A DNA stretch of 64,000 nucleotides. Source: Streptomyces sp. CB01373 (GTDB taxonomy: Bacteria > Actinomycetota > Actinomycetes > Streptomycetales > Streptomycetaceae). The translations under genes and the position numbers were made by a program. This document shows, piece by piece, positions 55,739-63,954 of this stretch; the first letter of the stretch is position 1, and each line of letters starts with the position of its first letter. The stretch is taken from positions 186,001-250,000 of the forward strand of contig NZ_NNBK01000008.1 in NCBI RefSeq assembly GCF_002803075.1, written 5' to 3'. The notes beneath the pieces were generated by a model that was not told where the DNA came from, searched no databases, and was given only the letters and a program-made list of their open reading frames with translations.

Positions 55739-55812
55739 TAGCGGGGACAGGATTTGAACCTGCGACCTCTGGGTTATGAGCCCAGCGAGCTACCGAGCTG
55801 CTCCACCCCGCG
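55739..55812 (-). tRNA. Initiator tRNA-fMet (anticodon CAT)
   Basis: A 74-nt cloverleaf on the minus strand. The acceptor begins CGCGGGG against CCCCGCT, leaving the first pair unmatched (C1-U72), and the anticodon stem is CTGGG/CCCAG with three consecutive G-C pairs next to the loop, both hallmarks of initiator tRNA. The anticodon CAT is at 55776-55778. The T arm reads GCAGGTTCAAATCCTGT. Confidence 0.93.
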
Positions 55813-56058
55813 TCGGCATGAGCAACAGTACCCGACTCGGAAGCGGATGCCGAACAGGGGCCTGCACGGTTGGGCATGCCGGGCATGGGACTGCGGGGTC
55901 CCGGTGTGACATTCGTCACTCAAAAAGTGATTGAAGGTGGGACAACTGTGCATATGCGTCCCACTTTGCGGTAGCCGGCTCGATCCCTCCCTCAACCCGA
56001 CTCTCTGCGCCACCCATTACGGAAACCGCCCGTGGCAGTACGGTTTGCCGGACGTCAT

Positions 56059-56082
56059 GTGAAGATCATGTGAAATCTTCAC
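56059..56082. promoter_or_regulatory. Candidate operator upstream of the glycosyltransferase
   Basis: GTGAAGAT and ATCTTCAC are perfect 8-bp arms around an 8-nt spacer, with TCATGTGAA also repeated directly nearby (56054, 56066). It lies about 150 bp before the glycosyltransferase ATG. The cognate regulator is unknown. Confidence 0.45.
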
Positions 56083-56234
56083 GGGGGATGTTTGGGGGGA
56101 CGTCATGTGCGGACTCGCGGCCACCGGTCTGTCCACCGTCGCGTACGGGGCGGCCACAGAGGCGTGAACCGGCCACCGCCTCCCTTTTTCGAGCCCCGCC
56201 GATCCCATCTCAGAAGGACCCACAAGAGGCACCC

Positions 56235-57320
56235 ATGGGGAAGCATCGAAGACCGGGCCTGATGCCCGCCGAGATCCGCGACGTGATCGCCCTGATACCG
56301 GCCCACAACGAGGCCGGCGCCATCGCGGACTCCATCCGGGGGCTGTACGGGCAGACCGTGCCCCCGCAGCGGGTCATCGTGGTCGCGGACAACTGCACCG
56401 ACGCCACCGTGGCCATCGCGGACTCCCTGAGGGCCGAGGTCTTCGAGACCCGGGGCAACCGGCACAAGAAGGCCGGGGGCCTGAACCAGGTCCTGGCCGA
56501 GCTGCTGCCCGGTCTGCACGACGACGACGTGGTTCTCGTGACGGACGCGGACAGCGCCCTGGACCCCGGCTTCGTGGCCTGCGGGGTCGAGCATCTCGCG
56601 AAGGGCTACGGGGGCGTGGGCGGCACCTTCCGGGGAGGACCCGGCGGGGGCTTCGTGGGCCACCTCCAGCGCAACGAGTACGCCCGCTACTCGCGGGACG
56701 TGAAGCGACTGGGCGGCAAGTGCCTGGTGCTCACCGGCACGGCGGCCATGTTCCGGGTGCAGGTGCTGCGGCAGATCTCCCGGGCCCGCCTGACGGGCCG
56801 CCTCCCGGCCGGGGACGGGATCGGGGGCATCTACGACACCTCGGTGCTCACCGAGGACAACGAACTGACCTTCGCGGTGCTGCACCTGGGCCATCAGGTG
56901 CTCTCACCGCAGGGCTGCACGCTCACCACCGAGGTCATGCTGACCTGGAAGGCCCTGTGGGACCAGCGACTGCGCTGGAAGCGGGGAGCGGTGGAGAACT
57001 GTGTCCAGTACGGCCTGACACACATCACGTGGCGCTACTGGGGCCGTCAGCTCCTGAGCATGGCCGGCGTCCTCGTGACCGTCGTGTACCTGTCGACCAT
57101 CGCCTACTCCCTGGCCCTGCACTCGTTCCGCCCGCACGAGTTCTGGCTCTGGGTATCGCTCGTCTTCGTGATCGAGCGGGTTGTGACCGTGCGGGAGCGC
57201 GGCTGGAAGCGGATGCTGCTCGCCGCGTCCATGTACGAGCTGTTCTTCGACTTCCTGCTCCAGGCCTGCCACACCAAGGCGTACCTGGACTCCGTGTTCC
57301 GCCGTGAGCGCGCCTGGTAG
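56235..57320 (+). CDS. Processive GT2 glycosyltransferase, membrane-bound
   Basis: A 361-residue family-2 glycosyltransferase. IALIPAHNEAGAIADSI opens the fold, VTDADSALDPGF holds the D-x-D, VLTEDNELTFAVL the catalytic ED and QRLRWKRGAVEN the QxxRW motif of processive synthases (cellulose, hyaluronan, poly-GlcNAc type). The C-terminus has two or three hydrophobic helices. It therefore probably polymerises and extrudes a surface polysaccharide. The ATG at 56235 precedes MGKHRRPGLMPAEI. It is followed 43 bp later by the tiny LASTG protein, suggesting a joint envelope role. Confidence 0.88.
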   Translation: MGKHRRPGLMPAEIRDVIALIPAHNEAGAIADSIRGLYGQTVPPQRVIVVADNCTDATVAIADSLRAEVFETRGNRHKKAGGLNQVLAELLPGLHDDDVVLVTDADSALDPGFVACGVEHLAKGYGGVGGTFRGGPGGGFVGHLQRNEYARYSRDVKRLGGKCLVLTGTAAMFRVQVLRQISRARLTGRLPAGDGIGGIYDTSVLTEDNELTFAVLHLGHQVLSPQGCTLTTEVMLTWKALWDQRLRWKRGAVENCVQYGLTHITWRYWGRQLLSMAGVLVTVVYLSTIAYSLALHSFRPHEFWLWVSLVFVIERVVTVRERGWKRMLLAASMYELFFDFLLQACHTKAYLDSVFRRERAW

Positions 57321-57363
57321 CAGGTCGCTTCAGAAACTGTCAGAGATCATTCGGGAGGGACCC

Positions 57364-57522
57364 TTGTACAACAACCCTGCGACGACTGTGGGCGGTGGAG
57401 CGTTGGCCTCCACCGGCATCGGACTGACGACCAGCGTGTGGCTGGGCCTGGCGGCCTTCGCCCTGGTGGCCCTGGGAACCGCCGTGATGCGGATCGTGCC
57501 TCGGGGCGCGAGCCGCTCCTGA
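57364..57522 (+). CDS. Minimal LASTG-motif membrane peptide
   Basis: A 52-residue protein from TTG at 57364 with GGGAGGGA four bases upstream. The sequence is a short N-terminal part (LYNNPATTVGGGA), the sortase-type motif LASTG, a hydrophobic helix (IGLTTSVWLGLAAFALVALGTAVM) and a basic tail (RIVPRGASRS), that is, only a cell-wall sorting signal with almost no cargo and no signal peptide. The LAxTG form is recognised by class E sortases of Streptomyces. It likely marks a tiny membrane or wall peptide linked to the preceding synthase. Upstream in-frame starts exist but have no ribosome-binding site. Confidence 0.68.
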   Translation: MYNNPATTVGGGALASTGIGLTTSVWLGLAAFALVALGTAVMRIVPRGASRS

Positions 57523-57551
57523 CCCTGATCGGCAGGCGCCCCCAGCACGGC

Positions 57552-57596
57552 ATCAAGCCCCCTGACAGCGGAGAACCCGCAGGCAGGGGGCTTGAT
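57552..57596. terminator. Hairpin terminator, left copy of a repeated element
   Basis: ATCAAGCCCCCTG pairs with CAGGGGGCTTGAT with loop core CGGAGAACCCGCAGG. A near-identical element is at 61083-61119. It terminates the glycosyltransferase unit and borders the block up to 61.1 kb. Confidence 0.85.
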
Positions 57597-57633
57597 CAAC
57601 ATCCGGAATGCCCAGCTGCTGGCGTCCGGCAGC

Positions 57634-58401
57634 ATGTGGGCTCAGGAGATCGTGGCCGGACAGCCGGCTTGGCGGCATGCCCCCTACGGAGTGGTCTTCC
57701 GGGCTGTTCCCGGTGGGACGTTCCGAATGGGCTTGTCCGACGCGGAACTGGACGCCGTTCGTGCCATCGAGCGGGCCGACGGCTCGGATGACGACCTCGA
57801 AGCGTTCTTCGCCGGTGCTGTCCGAGCCAGGCCGGTGCGAGAGGTGCGGGTCGAGCCATTCCTGATCGCCCGGCATCCGCTTACGGTGGCGCAAGTACGG
57901 CACTGGCTGCCCGAGTACGAGGACAGCTTCACCGACTCGGCTTCGAGCACGGCCCGGTTCGAGGACGACTTGGACGATCTGCTGGGGACGTTGCCATTCC
58001 GGCTGCCCAGCGAGGCGGAGTGGGAGTATGCGGCCCGGGCAGGCACGACCACTCTGACCTTCGGCGGGGACGGGAGGCCGGACGAGGACCAGGTGCTCGA
58101 CGACTTCGCCGACGAGGAGCGCACCGCCGCGGCTGAGAACGCCTTCGGGGTCGCGGCGATGGGGTCGGCGAACGAAATCTGCGCTGACGTGTGGATCCCG
58201 GATTTCAGGGACGCACCGGTGGACGCACGGCCTCGCACCGGGAACGGACCACGGGTGGTGCGCGGCGGCGCCGGCGACCTCCATCCGTGGCAGGGCTGCG
58301 ACGAGTGGCTGCTGTTGCTCTCCGCCACCCGCTACGAGTTCCAGGGCTTCACCGCGGTCCGTCCGGTCGCACCTGTGCCAACCGGTCAGGGGGCGTACTG
58401 A
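57634..58401 (+). CDS. Formylglycine-generating-enzyme (FGE-sulfatase) domain protein
   Basis: About 255 residues of the SUMF1/FGE-like fold. VPGGTFRMGLSDAELD, IARHPLTVAQVRHWLPEYE and PSEAEWEYAARAGTT are the usual landmarks; VVRGGAGDLHPW and LLSATRYEFQGFTAVRPV occupy the C-terminal part, where classical FGE shows GxR and copper-binding Cys. The Cys ligands are not both present, so formylglycine activity is doubtful. Relatives also act as EgtB-like or accessory proteins. The ATG at 57634 is used; an in-frame TTG at 57592 overlaps the hairpin. Its 3' end overlaps the convergent LysR gene by 53 bp. Confidence 0.75.
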   Translation: MWAQEIVAGQPAWRHAPYGVVFRAVPGGTFRMGLSDAELDAVRAIERADGSDDDLEAFFAGAVRARPVREVRVEPFLIARHPLTVAQVRHWLPEYEDSFTDSASSTARFEDDLDDLLGTLPFRLPSEAEWEYAARAGTTTLTFGGDGRPDEDQVLDDFADEERTAAAENAFGVAAMGSANEICADVWIPDFRDAPVDARPRTGNGPRVVRGGAGDLHPWQGCDEWLLLLSATRYEFQGFTAVRPVAPVPTGQGAY

Positions 58402-59251
58402 GCACAGCCTGACGTCCAGCCACGTCGCCAGTTCGGAAGGCCGCCCTTCCGGGCTGCTCACCGGTGTTCCCCGCGGCCAGGGTGTCCGCCAGCGCCGACA
58501 GACTCCGGTTCTGCGTCCCCCGCGACCAGCAGAACGCCAGCGTGGTGGGCGGCAGATCGGTCACCGGCACGGCCGCGACATCGCTGGGCAGGCGGTCGGC
58601 CACCGCCGACCCGACCACGGTCACAAGACGGCCGAGGGCGACCCGGTCCATGATCTCGTCAAGTCCGGCCTCCGGACAGTGGGCGCGGTAGCCCGGCTCA
58701 CCCTGGAGGTCAACGACGGCAACCTCCGCTCGACCCGCCAGGTGGTGGTCTCCGGGCAGCAACGCGACCGGGAGTTCCTCGCCCACCTCGATGCCGCTCA
58801 GGCCCGTCAGGTCCTCACTGCCGACGCACACCAGGGCCGCATCCGCGAGCCCGTCGCGCACCGCGCCCGCACGGTCGTGCGTGAAGATCAGCTCAGGCGC
58901 GGGCCCGCTGTACTGACGCAGCAGCTCCGAAAGCAGCCCGCTACCGGTTCCGGGGCGGACGGCAACGACGAAGCGGGGCGTATCGGCGGATCGTTGGGTG
59001 CGCCGTACCGCAACGTCGAGCTGGCGCAGCAGCCGCCGGCACTCGTCGCGGAATGTACGGCCCGCGTCCGTCAGTTCCACCCGCCGGCTCGTCCGGTTCA
59101 GCAGACGGACGCCCATGCGCCGTTCCAGGCGGGCGATGGCACGCGAGAGCACCGGCTGTGTGATGCCCAGGCTCTCCGCCGCACGGCTGAAGTGGAGTTC
59201 CTCAGCCACTGCCGCGAAGTACACGAGTTCACGGGTCTCCAGGCGATCCAT
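58349..59251 (-). CDS. LysR-family transcriptional regulator
   Basis: A 300-residue LTTR. The winged HTH is residues 4-65 (LETRELVYFAAVAEELHFSRAAESLGITQPVLSRAIARLERRMGVRLLNRT). The co-inducer domain follows (FVVAVRPGTGSGLLSELL and later strands). It is divergent from the SnoaL-like gene over a 197-bp gap, the usual position for a target promoter. The ATG at 59251 is typical. It probably responds to a small molecule handled by the SnoaL-like protein. Confidence 0.88.
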   Translation of the reverse strand: MDRLETRELVYFAAVAEELHFSRAAESLGITQPVLSRAIARLERRMGVRLLNRTSRRVELTDAGRTFRDECRRLLRQLDVAVRRTQRSADTPRFVVAVRPGTGSGLLSELLRQYSGPAPELIFTHDRAGAVRDGLADAALVCVGSEDLTGLSGIEVGEELPVALLPGDHHLAGRAEVAVVDLQGEPGYRAHCPEAGLDEIMDRVALGRLVTVVGSAVADRLPSDVAAVPVTDLPPTTLAFCWSRGTQNRSLSALADTLAAGNTGEQPGRAAFRTGDVAGRQAVLSTPPDRLAQVRPDGPR

Positions 59252-59448
59252 GCCTCCAGGGTATCGCCGCATGTCACATCGGTCATGGCTGGGAACACAC
59301 GGGGTCTGGTCGACTGAACGCGAATGCGTGGGCCGCTGCCGAAGCCCGATCCTGCAGCGGTCCATCCACGTCCACAGCCCACGATGCCGCGGCACCGCCA
59401 CAGTGCGGCAGGGCCGCCAGCCACGCAGTACACGAGGAGAGCCGAACC

Positions 59449-59937
59449 ATGACCAGTGAGCGCGAAGTGCAGGAGGTACTCGCCCGCTACGTCCGTGCCA
59501 CGGACGCGCGCGACGGCAAGGCACAGGGCGCGTTGTTCACGGACGACGCGGTCGTGCAGATCCACGCCAAGACCGGCCAGGGGACCTACGAGCCGGTCGG
59601 CGAGCCTCTGATCGGCGGTGTGGCAGTGCGGTACGCGGTTGAGAACTTCATGGAACCGCACCCGGAGGGCGGCTCCAGTCACCACACCACCTCGGACTGC
59701 ATCATCGAGGTCGACGGCGACAGCGCCCATCTCAACGCACAGTTCGTCGTGTTCCGGGTGCGCGCCCGGCGCCGCCCCGAAACCGGCTGGCCGGAAGGCG
59801 CGTTGGGCGCACAGGGCACCGTGGTGCCGTACGAGTCGGGCTACTACGACACCCGGCTGCGCCGCATGAACGGCGAGTGGAAGATCGTTCGCCATGACGT
59901 CCTGATGGACATGCCCATGGCCATACCGGGAGCGTGA
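59449..59937 (+). CDS. SnoaL/NTF2-like protein
   Basis: A 162-residue protein with the cone-shaped NTF2/SnoaL fold: EVQEVLARYVRATDARDGKAQGALFTDDAVV, GGVAVRYAVENFMEPHPEGGSSHHTTSDCIIEVDGD and MNGEWKIVRHDV. Such domains act as polyketide cyclases, dehydratases or ligand-binding proteins; the active residues cannot be assigned here. It is divergently paired with the LysR regulator, suggesting inducible expression. The start is clear with GAGGAGAG upstream. Confidence 0.82.
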   Translation: MTSEREVQEVLARYVRATDARDGKAQGALFTDDAVVQIHAKTGQGTYEPVGEPLIGGVAVRYAVENFMEPHPEGGSSHHTTSDCIIEVDGDSAHLNAQFVVFRVRARRRPETGWPEGALGAQGTVVPYESGYYDTRLRRMNGEWKIVRHDVLMDMPMAIPGA

Positions 59938-60165
59938 CGCAAAGGCCGTGGTCCACCGCCCGTCTGACCGTCCGCGTGTACGCGCACCTGATGCCGTCCA
60001 GCCGGCGTCCGGCCGGGGGTGGTCTCTTCGTTCCAGGGCCTGTCCGACGGGTCGCGTCACGAACAGCACTGTCACCCGAATGGCGCACCAAGACGTGCCA
60101 CCCACATCGGTGAAGATCAAGCTGACTAGTGCCCCAAACGAGGCAATCCGTGAAAGGGGAACCGA

Positions 60166-60381
60166 ATGCGCACTCGACGAATCCTCGCCGCCGCCATCGC
60201 CACGGCAGCCCTCGCCGGACTCGGCCTCACAGGCGCCGCCACCGCCACCGCCGCCACCACACAGGGTGCCCCCTCCTACGTCACCCCTTCTCAGTGCGAG
60301 GAGGGCGGCGGAAAGCCCATGATCAATGAGCCGGGCAACCCCTGCAAGGGCGGTAAGTACGACGGGCAGCCGGTCGACTAA
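60166..60381 (+). CDS. Secreted mini-protein, copy 1
   Basis: A 71-residue protein. A signal peptide (RRILAAAIATAALAGLGLTGAATATA) precedes about 42 mature residues (TTQGAPSYVTPSQCEEGGGKPMINEPGNPCKGGKYDGQPVD) with two Cys that likely form a disulfide. AAAGGGGAACCGA precedes the ATG. The second copy at 60830 is a clear paralogue. Function unknown; an exported peptide signal or inhibitor is possible. Confidence 0.78.
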   Translation: MRTRRILAAAIATAALAGLGLTGAATATAATTQGAPSYVTPSQCEEGGGKPMINEPGNPCKGGKYDGQPVD

Positions 60382-60413
60382 ACCCCATAAGGCGCCCCGC
60401 AGAACCCCACAAG

Positions 60414-60442
60414 GCGCCCCGCGGCCACGCGCCGCGGGGCGC
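60414..60442. terminator. Hairpin after mini-protein copy 1
   Basis: GCGCCCCGCGGC pairs with GCCGCGGGGCGC (12 bp, 5-nt loop). A similar hairpin follows copy 2. Confidence 0.8.
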
Positions 60443-60829
60443 TCCTGCGCGAGCGTAGCCGGGAGAGCCGCAGGGACTTGTGCCGACCCGTCGCACCCGC
60501 CAGCACCGCCAAGACAGCCCGGTATCTCTGCTCGACAACCGACAACTCCACCAGCGCCAATCCCGGCCTCCCCACACACGCCGCAACGACACGCACAGAA
60601 AAGCCGATCACGGCCACTGTCAACCATCAGCTGGGACCAAAGTGTCAAGCATCTACCGGGACCGGACACCGCCTGGGGCCTGTTCTAGGGCCTGTCCGAC
60701 GGGTCGCGCCACCGACCCCGCACCTGACAGTCATGTCACCTGAATGGCGCAACATGACGTGACGCCCACATGGGTGAGGATCAAGCTGACTAGTGCCGCA
60801 ATCGAGGTAATCCGTGAAAGGGGAACCAA

Positions 60830-61027
60830 ATGCGCATTCGACGAATCCTCGCCGCCGTCAGCGCCACGGCAGCCCTCGCCGGACTCGGCCTCACAGGCGC
60901 CGCCACCGCCACCGCACAGAGTGGCGCAATCAGCGGTGCTCAGTGCAGGCAGGGCGGCGGAACGCCCGATTTTACGGACTTCACCTGCAAGGGCGGTACG
61001 TACAACGGGCGGAATCTCATCGACTAG
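60830..61027 (+). CDS. Secreted mini-protein, copy 2
   Basis: A 65-residue paralogue of the 60166 gene. The signal peptide is nearly identical; the mature part is changed (SGAISGAQCRQGGGTPDFTDFTCKGGTYNGRNLID) but keeps both Cys and the CKGG..Y.G motif. The difference in the mature half versus the conserved leader suggests diversification after duplication. AAAGGGGAACCAA precedes the ATG. Function unknown. Confidence 0.78.
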   Translation: MRIRRILAAVSATAALAGLGLTGAATATAQSGAISGAQCRQGGGTPDFTDFTCKGGTYNGRNLID

Positions 61028-61037
61028 ACCCCACAAG

Positions 61038-61066
61038 GCGCCCCGCAGCCACGCGCCGCGGGGCGC
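61038..61066. terminator. Hairpin after mini-protein copy 2
   Basis: GCGCCCCGC pairs with GCGGGGCGC, 9 bp, in the same place as the hairpin after copy 1. Confidence 0.75.
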
Positions 61067-61082
61067 TCCCGCGCGAGCGTAG

Positions 61083-61119
61083 AGCCCCCTACCAACGGAG
61101 AACCCGCAGGTAGGGGGCT
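61083..61119. terminator. Hairpin terminator, right copy of the repeated element
   Basis: AGCCCCCTACC pairs with GGTAGGGGGCT around the loop core CGGAGAACCCGCAGG, which is identical to the element at 57552-57596 (39-base overlap with four differences). It terminates gpm from the other side. Confidence 0.85.
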
Positions 61120-61132
61120 TGTTCGTGGGCGC

Positions 61133-61894
61133 TTACTTCTTCTTGCCCTGGTTCTTGACCGCCTCTATGGCGGCTGCCGCGGCGGTCGGGTCGAGGTACT
61201 TGCCGCCCGGGGTGACGGGGCGGAAGTCGGCGTCGAGTTCGTAGGAGAGGGGGATGCCGGTGGGGATGTTGAGGCCCGCGATGTCGGCGTCCGAGATCTG
61301 GTCGAGGTGCTTGACCAGGGCGCGCAGGCTGTTGCCGTGGGCGGCGATCAGGACCGTGCGGCCGGCCAGGAGGTCGGGGACGACCGAGTCGAACCAGTAC
61401 GGGAGCATGCGGACGACGACGTCCTTCAGGCACTCCGTCTGCGGACGCAGCTCCGGCGGGAGGTTCGCGTAGCGCGCGTCGGAGAACTGGGAGTACTCGG
61501 CGTCGCGGTCCAGCGCCGGCGGCGGGGTGTCGTAGGAGCGGCGCCACAGCATGAACTGCTCCTCGCCGAACTCCTGAAGGGTCTGGGCCTTGTCCTTGCC
61601 CTGGAGGGCACCGTAGTGGCGCTCGTTCAGGCGCCAGGAGCGGTGGACCGGGATCCAGTGGCGGTCGGCGGCCTCCAGCGCGAGCTGGGCCGTGCGGATC
61701 GCGCGCTTCTGGACGGAGGTGTGGACCACGTCGGGCAGCAGGCCGGCGTCCTTCAGCAGCTCACCGCCGCGGACCGCCTCCTTCTCGCCCTTCTCGTTGA
61801 GGTTGACGTCCACCCAGCCGGTGAACAGGTTCTTCGCGTTCCACTCGCTCTCGCCGTGGCGGAGCAGGATCAGCTTGTACGGTGCGTCGGCCAT
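61133..61894 (-). CDS. gpmA: 2,3-bisphosphoglycerate-dependent phosphoglycerate mutase
   Basis: A 253-residue dPGM. The catalytic phospho-His is in [12 protein letters not shown] (residue about 13). [22 protein letters not shown] and [18 protein letters not shown] (second catalytic His) complete the active site. It interconverts 3- and 2-phosphoglycerate in glycolysis. Length, the Lys-rich end (KNQGKKK) and motifs are standard. It is divergent from the MFS gene, with a conserved promoter-type gap (61895-62080). Confidence 0.95.
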   Translation of the reverse strand: MADAPYKLILLRHGESEWNAKNLFTGWVDVNLNEKGEKEAVRGGELLKDAGLLPDVVHTSVQKRAIRTAQLALEAADRHWIPVHRSWRLNERHYGALQGKDKAQTLQEFGEEQFMLWRRSYDTPPPALDRDAEYSQFSDARYANLPPELRPQTECLKDVVVRMLPYWFDSVVPDLLAGRTVLIAAHGNSLRALVKHLDQISDADIAGLNIPTGIPLSYELDADFRPVTPGGKYLDPTAAAAAIEAVKNQGKKK

Positions 61895-62080
61895 GCCTCA
61901 GAGCGTAATCCACGCATTCGGGCCCCTGCCCCGGCGCCCAGCAGGCGGACGGCAGCCCCCGGCGCAGCCCCGACAGTTGACGGCTTCTGTTAATCGAGTG
62001 GTCCTGCACGGCCGCCGCCACGTAAGTTGTGCTCGCCGCTTCAGCCGCTTACATCCGCGTACATCCCCGGGGGGTCGTCC

Positions 62081-63343
62081 ATGTCCGTCGCCAGTCTCAG
62101 ACGCGCCGCCCGCGAGACCGTCTCCGGGCTCCCCCGAGAGTTCTGGTGGCTGTGGACCAGCACCCTCGTCAACCGGCTCGGCGCCTTCGTCGCCACGTTC
62201 ATGGCGCTGTACCTGACCCTGGACCGCGGCTACTCCGCCTCGTACGCCGGTCTGGTCGCCGCGCTGCACGGGCTCGGCGGGGTCGTCTCCTCGCTCGCCG
62301 GGGGCGTGATGGCCGACCGGCTGGGACGGCGGCCGACCCTGCTCGTCGCCCAGTCCGCCACCGCCGTGTCCGTCGCGGCGCTCGGGTTCGTCCGGGACCC
62401 CGTCGCCATCGCCGCCGTCGCCTTCCTGGTCGGCATGGCCAGCAACGCCTCCCGGCCCGCCGTGCAGGCGATGATGGCCGACATCGTGCGGCCCGAGGAC
62501 CGGGTCCGCGCCTTCTCCCTCAACTACTGGGCCGTCAACCTCGGCTTCGCCATCTCCTCCATGGCGGCCGGCTTCATCGCCGAGTACAGCTATCTCGCCG
62601 GCTTCCTGATCGAGGCCGCGATGACGATGGCCTGCGCGATCGTCGTCTTCCTGAAGCTGCCCGAGTCCCGGCCGGTTCCGGACGCGCACGCGAGCCACGA
62701 CGGCGGCGACCCCGTCCGGCTGTGGACCGTCCTGCGGGACGGGCGGTTCATGGGCGTCGTCGGAACGTCCTTCCTGATCGCGGTCGTCTTCCAACAGGGG
62801 TCGGTCGGGCTGCCGATCGCCATGGGCCGGGCCGGCTTCACGCCCGCCGACTACGGCACGGCCCTTGCCGTCAACGGGTTCCTGATCGTCGCCCTGCAGA
62901 TCCCGGTCACCCGTTTCATCGAGCACCGGGACCCCGGACGGCTGCTGATCGTCTCCGCGCTCCTCGCCGGGTACGGCTTCGGGCTCACGGCGTTCGCCGG
63001 CTCGGTGGGTGTGTTCGCGCTCACGGTGTGCGTGTGGACGCTCGGCGAGATGATCAACGCGCCCACCCAGACCGGGCTGGTCGTCCGGCTCTCCCCGGCG
63101 CACGGGCGCGGGCGCTACCAGGGCGTCTACACCCTGTCCTGGTCGGTGGCCGCCCTGGTCGCGCCCCTGATGTCCGGCACCGTCATCGACCGGTTCGGCG
63201 CCGAGTTGCTGTGGGGCATGTGCGCGGCCGTCGGCACGGCCGCCGCCCTCGGCTACTGGGCCCTGATGCGCCACCTGCCGAAGGCCGGGCCGGCCGTCGT
63301 GGAATCCCGCGCCGAGCCCCGTACCGAGGTCGGCACCGCGTGA
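62081..63343 (+). CDS. MFS transporter (12-TM)
   Basis: A 420-residue major facilitator with about 12 hydrophobic helices. The first loop motif GGVMADRLGRRPTLL and the second-half repeats are typical of the DHA1-type drug/metabolite group. Substrate unknown. The ATG follows GGGGGG, with a short cytosolic lead (SVASLRRAARETVSGLPREFWWLW). It is divergent from gpm over 186 bp. Downstream DNA carries 17-bp tandem repeats. Confidence 0.87.
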   Translation: MSVASLRRAARETVSGLPREFWWLWTSTLVNRLGAFVATFMALYLTLDRGYSASYAGLVAALHGLGGVVSSLAGGVMADRLGRRPTLLVAQSATAVSVAALGFVRDPVAIAAVAFLVGMASNASRPAVQAMMADIVRPEDRVRAFSLNYWAVNLGFAISSMAAGFIAEYSYLAGFLIEAAMTMACAIVVFLKLPESRPVPDAHASHDGGDPVRLWTVLRDGRFMGVVGTSFLIAVVFQQGSVGLPIAMGRAGFTPADYGTALAVNGFLIVALQIPVTRFIEHRDPGRLLIVSALLAGYGFGLTAFAGSVGVFALTVCVWTLGEMINAPTQTGLVVRLSPAHGRGRYQGVYTLSWSVAALVAPLMSGTVIDRFGAELLWGMCAAVGTAAALGYWALMRHLPKAGPAVVESRAEPRTEVGTA

Positions 63344-63417
63344 GGCGGGCGGAGTAGTCACCAGCCGGAGGCGGCACTCGGCGGCGGCGTCACCACGGAC
63401 GCCTCCGCCCAGTGCCG

Positions 63418-63485
63418 CCTCCGCACCACGGACGCCTCCGCACCACGGATACCTCCGCTCTACGGATACCTCCGCTCTACGGGTG
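63418..63485. repeat. 17-bp tandem repeats
   Basis: Units CCTCCGC(A/T)C(C/T)ACGGA(C/T)(G/A) begin at 63418, 63435, 63452 and 63469, exactly 17 bp apart. The last unit overlaps the 3' end of the DUF2000 gene. Adjacent arms GGAGGCGGCACT (63367) and AGTGCCGCCTCC (63411) also form a 12-bp inverted repeat. Confidence 0.85.
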
Positions 63486-63905
63486 CATCCGCGCGCCCTT
63501 CAGCACCTTGTCCACCGCGTTGCGCGGGCCGTACACCGCGAGCCCCACGAGATCCAGCTCGGCGGTCGGCACGGCCCGGACCGCGGCCCGGTTGTCGCGG
63601 TCGTTGCCCGTGGTGAACAGGTCGGAGGTGAAGACCGCGCACGGCAGGGACCGGGACAGGGCCCGCCCGTGCGCCGCCGTAAGCGTCTCCTTGGTGCCCT
63701 GGAAGACCAGCACCGGCTGGCGGAACATAGGCAGGTAGGGCACCTCGCCGGCGTCCTCGTACGGCTCCCCGATCACCTCGGGGACCGTCGTGCCGAGGCC
63801 GCTGACCAGGAACGCGGTGACGTTCAGGCGCTGCCAGGGCTCCAGGTCCTCCCGCAGCAGGACGGCGATCTTGGTGTCGAAGCGGATGGGCTGCTCGTCG
63901 TTCAT
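63477..63905 (-). CDS. DUF2000-family protein
   Basis: A 142-residue protein of the DUF2000 type (IRFDTKIAVLLREDLEPWQRLNVTAFLVSGLG near the start; ETLTAAHGRALSRSLPCAVFTSDLFTTGNDRDN in the middle; DLVGLAVYGPRNAVDKVLKGA at the end). The fold resembles peptidyl-tRNA hydrolase II/TrpR-associated proteins; function unknown. The ATG at 63905 begins MNDEQP. It is divergent from the truncated gene at 63955, where such proteins often neighbour a transcriptional regulator. Confidence 0.8.
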   Translation of the reverse strand: MNDEQPIRFDTKIAVLLREDLEPWQRLNVTAFLVSGLGTTVPEVIGEPYEDAGEVPYLPMFRQPVLVFQGTKETLTAAHGRALSRSLPCAVFTSDLFTTGNDRDNRAAVRAVPTAELDLVGLAVYGPRNAVDKVLKGARMHP

Positions 63906-63954
63906 GGAGGGAGACTCCCGAACTCCGTCCCGCGTCGTCTTGTACGTTCTTTGC

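Larger units (their letters stand above)
60035..60445. repeat. Duplicated block, copy 1
   Basis: Includes GGGCCTGTCCGACGGGTCGC, the secreted mini-protein gene and its hairpin. A diverged copy lies at 60687-61075 in the same orientation; offset about 650-664 bp with small indels. Confidence 0.75.
60687..61075. repeat. Duplicated block, copy 2
   Basis: Paralogue of 60035-60445: the same GGGCCTGTCCGACGGGTCGC start, secreted mini-protein and GC hairpin, with indels in the middle. Confidence 0.75.
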
